Below are positions 5,211-6,997 of a DNA stretch of 6,997 nt, one piece after another. The notes beneath the pieces were generated by a model. The model was not told the DNA's origin, ran no database searches, and saw only the letters and a list, made by a program, of their open reading frames with translations. A program made the translations under genes and the position numbers. Source of the DNA: Aquabacter sp. (GTDB lineage Bacteria > Pseudomonadota > Alphaproteobacteria > Rhizobiales > Xanthobacteraceae); NCBI GenBank assembly GCA_030147645.1, contig JASBUY010000043.1:1-6997 (forward strand). The letters run 5' to 3'. How positions within the stretch are numbered: position 1 is the first letter of the stretch; each line of letters begins with the position of its first letter.

Positions 5211-6997
5211 ATGGGGAAAGGCGGACGAACGGTTCATTACGAACGTGCGGCGGGTGGTTGGGGTTCGGTTCGTGGCATGGCGTCCACCTTCGCGCGCGAG
5301 CGCGATACACCCGGCATCGCGCGCACGCTCCTGCGGCAGAACAAGCCCGGCGGCGTCATGTGTACCTCCTGCGCCTGGACCAAGCCTGCGGACCATCACC
5401 CGTTCGAATTCTGTGAGAATGGCGCCAAGGCCACCATGTGGGAGCTCACCTCCCGCCGCTGCACGCCGGAGTTCTTTGCCACCCAAACGCTTGAGGACCT
5501 GCGGGCGTTGCCCGACCACGATTTGGAGCAAGAGGGCCGCCTCACGCACCCGCTGCGGTATGATCCGAAGCGCGATACCTATGTGTCCTGCACCTGGGAC
5601 GAGGCGTTTGCAGCCATCGGCGCGAAACTTCGCGCGCTCGATCCGCATTCCACCGTGTTTTATGCCTCCGGCCATGCCAGCCTTGAGGCGTCCTACCTTT
5701 ATGCCTTGTTCGCCCGCACCTACGGGCACAACAACCTGCCCGATAGTTCCAACATGTGCCATGAGACCACATCGGTGGCCCTGAAGGCGCTGATTGGTTC
5801 GCCCGTCGGCACCGTGGTGCTGGACGACTTCGCATCCTGTGAGGCGATCTTCTTCTTCGGCCAGAATCCGGGCCAGAACAGCCCCCGCTTTCTCCATACG
5901 CTGCAGAGCTGCGTGCGCCGGGGGGTCAAGATCGTCACCTTCAATCCCGTGCGGGAGAAGGGGCTCGAAGTTTTCGCCAATCCGCAGGAGGTGAGCCAGA
6001 TGCTCACCTCCGACCAGACCCGCATTTCCTGCCAGTATCACCAGGTGCGGCCCGGCGGAGACATTGCTGCGATGCTTGGCATGTGCAAGCACATCTTGGC
6101 CGAAGATGACCGCTTGGGGCGTGCCGAGGGGCGACGGGTGGTCGACCACGCCTTCATCGCGGCGCACACGGCTGGCTTTGAGGCCTTCGCGGCCAAGGTC
6201 GAGGCCACCTCATGGAGCGCGATCGAGCGCGAGTCCGGCTTAACGCGCGAGGCCTTGGTGTCTGCGGCCGAAGTCTATCTCGCTTCGGACCGGACCATCG
6301 GCATCTATGGCATGGGACTGACCCAGCATGTCCACGGATTCGAGAATGTGGCCTCGCTGGTGAATTTGCTCCTGCTGAAGGGCAATTTCGGTCGGGACGG
6401 GGCGGGTATTTCGCCGATCCGCGGCCACTCCAACGTTCAGGGCCAACGCACGGTGGGCATCACCGAGAAGCCCGAACTCGCGCCCATGGACAAATATGAG
6501 GAGATGTTCGCGTTCGCGCCGCCCCGTCTTAAGGGGCGGACGACGGTCGAGGTGTGCGAGGGCGTCCTCACGGGGGACGTGCGGGCCTTTGTCGGGCTGG
6601 GCGGCAATTTCCTGCGCGCCATTCCCGAACAGAGGGCGTTGGAGGCGGCGTGGCCGCGCATGCGTCTCACCGTGCATGTGGCCACCAAGCTGAACCGGAC
6701 CCACCTTTTTCCCGGCGAGGTCGCCTATCTCCTGCCGTGTCTTGGACGGCTGGAGGAAGATGTGCAGCAGGGGGGACCGCAGACCGTCTCCATGGAAGAC
6801 AGTCTCAGCTGCATTCACGGCTCGCGCGCGACCCACGCGCCCGCAAGCCCCGATCTCTTATCGGAAGTCGCCATCATTGCCCGCTTGGCCCGCGCGACGC
6901 TGCCCCCGCATCCAAAGCTGAAATGGGCAGAGTGGACGGCCGATTATGCGCGCATCCGCGACTTGATCGAGACGACATTCCCGGAGGATTTCAAGGA
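5211..6997 (+). CDS. FdhF/YdeP-family molybdopterin oxidoreductase, alpha subunit (5' part, runs off right edge)
   Basis: The frame is open for 595 codons plus 2 bases to the edge. The ATG at 5211 has GGAGG 5 bases upstream, and the protein starts where the family starts (AAGGWGSV at 13-20). Family landmarks are CTSCAW (51-56), FEFCENGAKA (65-74), SSNMCHETTSVAL (179-191), FGQNPGQNSPR (216-226), GMGLTQHVHG (368-377), GHSNVQGQRTVGITEKP (405-421) and VHVATKLNRTHLF (488-500). They match the TIGR01701 group, as I recall it from E. coli YdeP. Members bind a bis-molybdopterin guanine dinucleotide cofactor. Cys183 is at the place of the molybdenum ligand, and Cys51, Cys54 and Cys68 are the probable iron-sulfur ligands. 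YdeP is about 760 residues, so roughly 165 residues, including most of the C-terminal dinucleotide-binding domain, are missing to the right. No Tat signal is present, so it should be cytoplasmic. The substrate is unsettled: YdeP is linked to acid resistance and relatives to formate oxidation, so 'formate dehydrogenase' is not safe. No partner subunit or FdhD gene is in view. Confidence 0.93.
   Translation, partial: MGKGGRTVHYERAAGGWGSVRGMASTFARERDTPGIARTLLRQNKPGGVMCTSCAWTKPADHHPFEFCENGAKATMWELTSRRCTPEFFATQTLEDLRALPDHDLEQEGRLTHPLRYDPKRDTYVSCTWDEAFAAIGAKLRALDPHSTVFYASGHASLEASYLYALFARTYGHNNLPDSSNMCHETTSVALKALIGSPVGTVVLDDFASCEAIFFFGQNPGQNSPRFLHTLQSCVRRGVKIVTFNPVREKGLEVFANPQEVSQMLTSDQTRISCQYHQVRPGGDIAAMLGMCKHILAEDDRLGRAEGRRVVDHAFIAAHTAGFEAFAAKVEATSWSAIERESGLTREALVSAAEVYLASDRTIGIYGMGLTQHVHGFENVASLVNLLLLKGNFGRDGAGISPIRGHSNVQGQRTVGITEKPELAPMDKYEEMFAFAPPRLKGRTTVEVCEGVLTGDVRAFVGLGGNFLRAIPEQRALEAAWPRMRLTVHVATKLNRTHLFPGEVAYLLPCLGRLEEDVQQGGPQTVSMEDSLSCIHGSRATHAPASPDLLSEVAIIARLARATLPPHPKLKWAEWTADYARIRDLIETTFPEDFK

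Noticed and set aside
4935..6167. 410-codon minus-strand ORF opposite the oxidoreductase
   Set aside because: It overlaps almost a kilobase of a strongly conserved molybdoenzyme frame and shows no recognisable domain; it is a GC-bias shadow.
6240..6836. 198-codon minus-strand ORF in the right part of the oxidoreductase
   Set aside because: It is antisense to conserved YdeP-type motifs and has no domain or ribosome site.

Overview
The window is high-GC chromosomal DNA, most likely from an alphaproteobacterium. This rests on the overall base composition, a perfect CtrA-type site (TTAA-N7-TTAA at 3634-3648) and an EcfG-like promoter match; the genus cannot be fixed from sequence alone. Hyphomicrobiales (rhizobial order) is my best guess, held loosely. 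No rRNA, tRNA, CRISPR array, insertion sequence or phage gene was seen.

Layout, left to right. (1) Positions 1-3533, minus strand: the N-terminal 1177 codons of a very large autotransporter-type surface protein. It has a Sec signal peptide, a glycine-rich GGX domain of about 230 residues and at least eight autotransporter beta-strand (PATR) repeats, including a 91-residue tandem duplication. The gene runs off the left edge, so the C-terminal beta-barrel is not in view. (2) Positions 3534-3750: an intergenic segment holding the CtrA-type site and a tiny, doubtful plus-strand ORF with a good Shine-Dalgarno. (3) Positions 3751-4839, minus strand: a complete 362-residue protein of the uncharacterised TIGR03032/DUF4915 family. 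(4) Positions 4840-5210: a 371-base divergent intergenic region with a 6-bp-arm palindrome near the minus-strand gene and a near-consensus EcfG promoter in front of the plus-strand gene. (5) Positions 5211-6997, plus strand: the first 595 codons of an FdhF/YdeP-family molybdopterin oxidoreductase, cut by the right edge.

The three genes do not form an obvious pathway. The autotransporter and the TIGR03032 gene share a strand but are separated by 217 bases containing the former's own candidate promoter. The oxidoreductase is divergent. The sensible reading is three independent transcription units: a possibly cell-cycle-controlled adhesin, an orphan conserved protein, and a cytoplasmic redox enzyme possibly under general-stress control. 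I found no convincing new multi-gene system. The best leads are the CtrA site in front of the adhesin, the N-terminal GGX domain, and the unstudied TIGR03032 protein.
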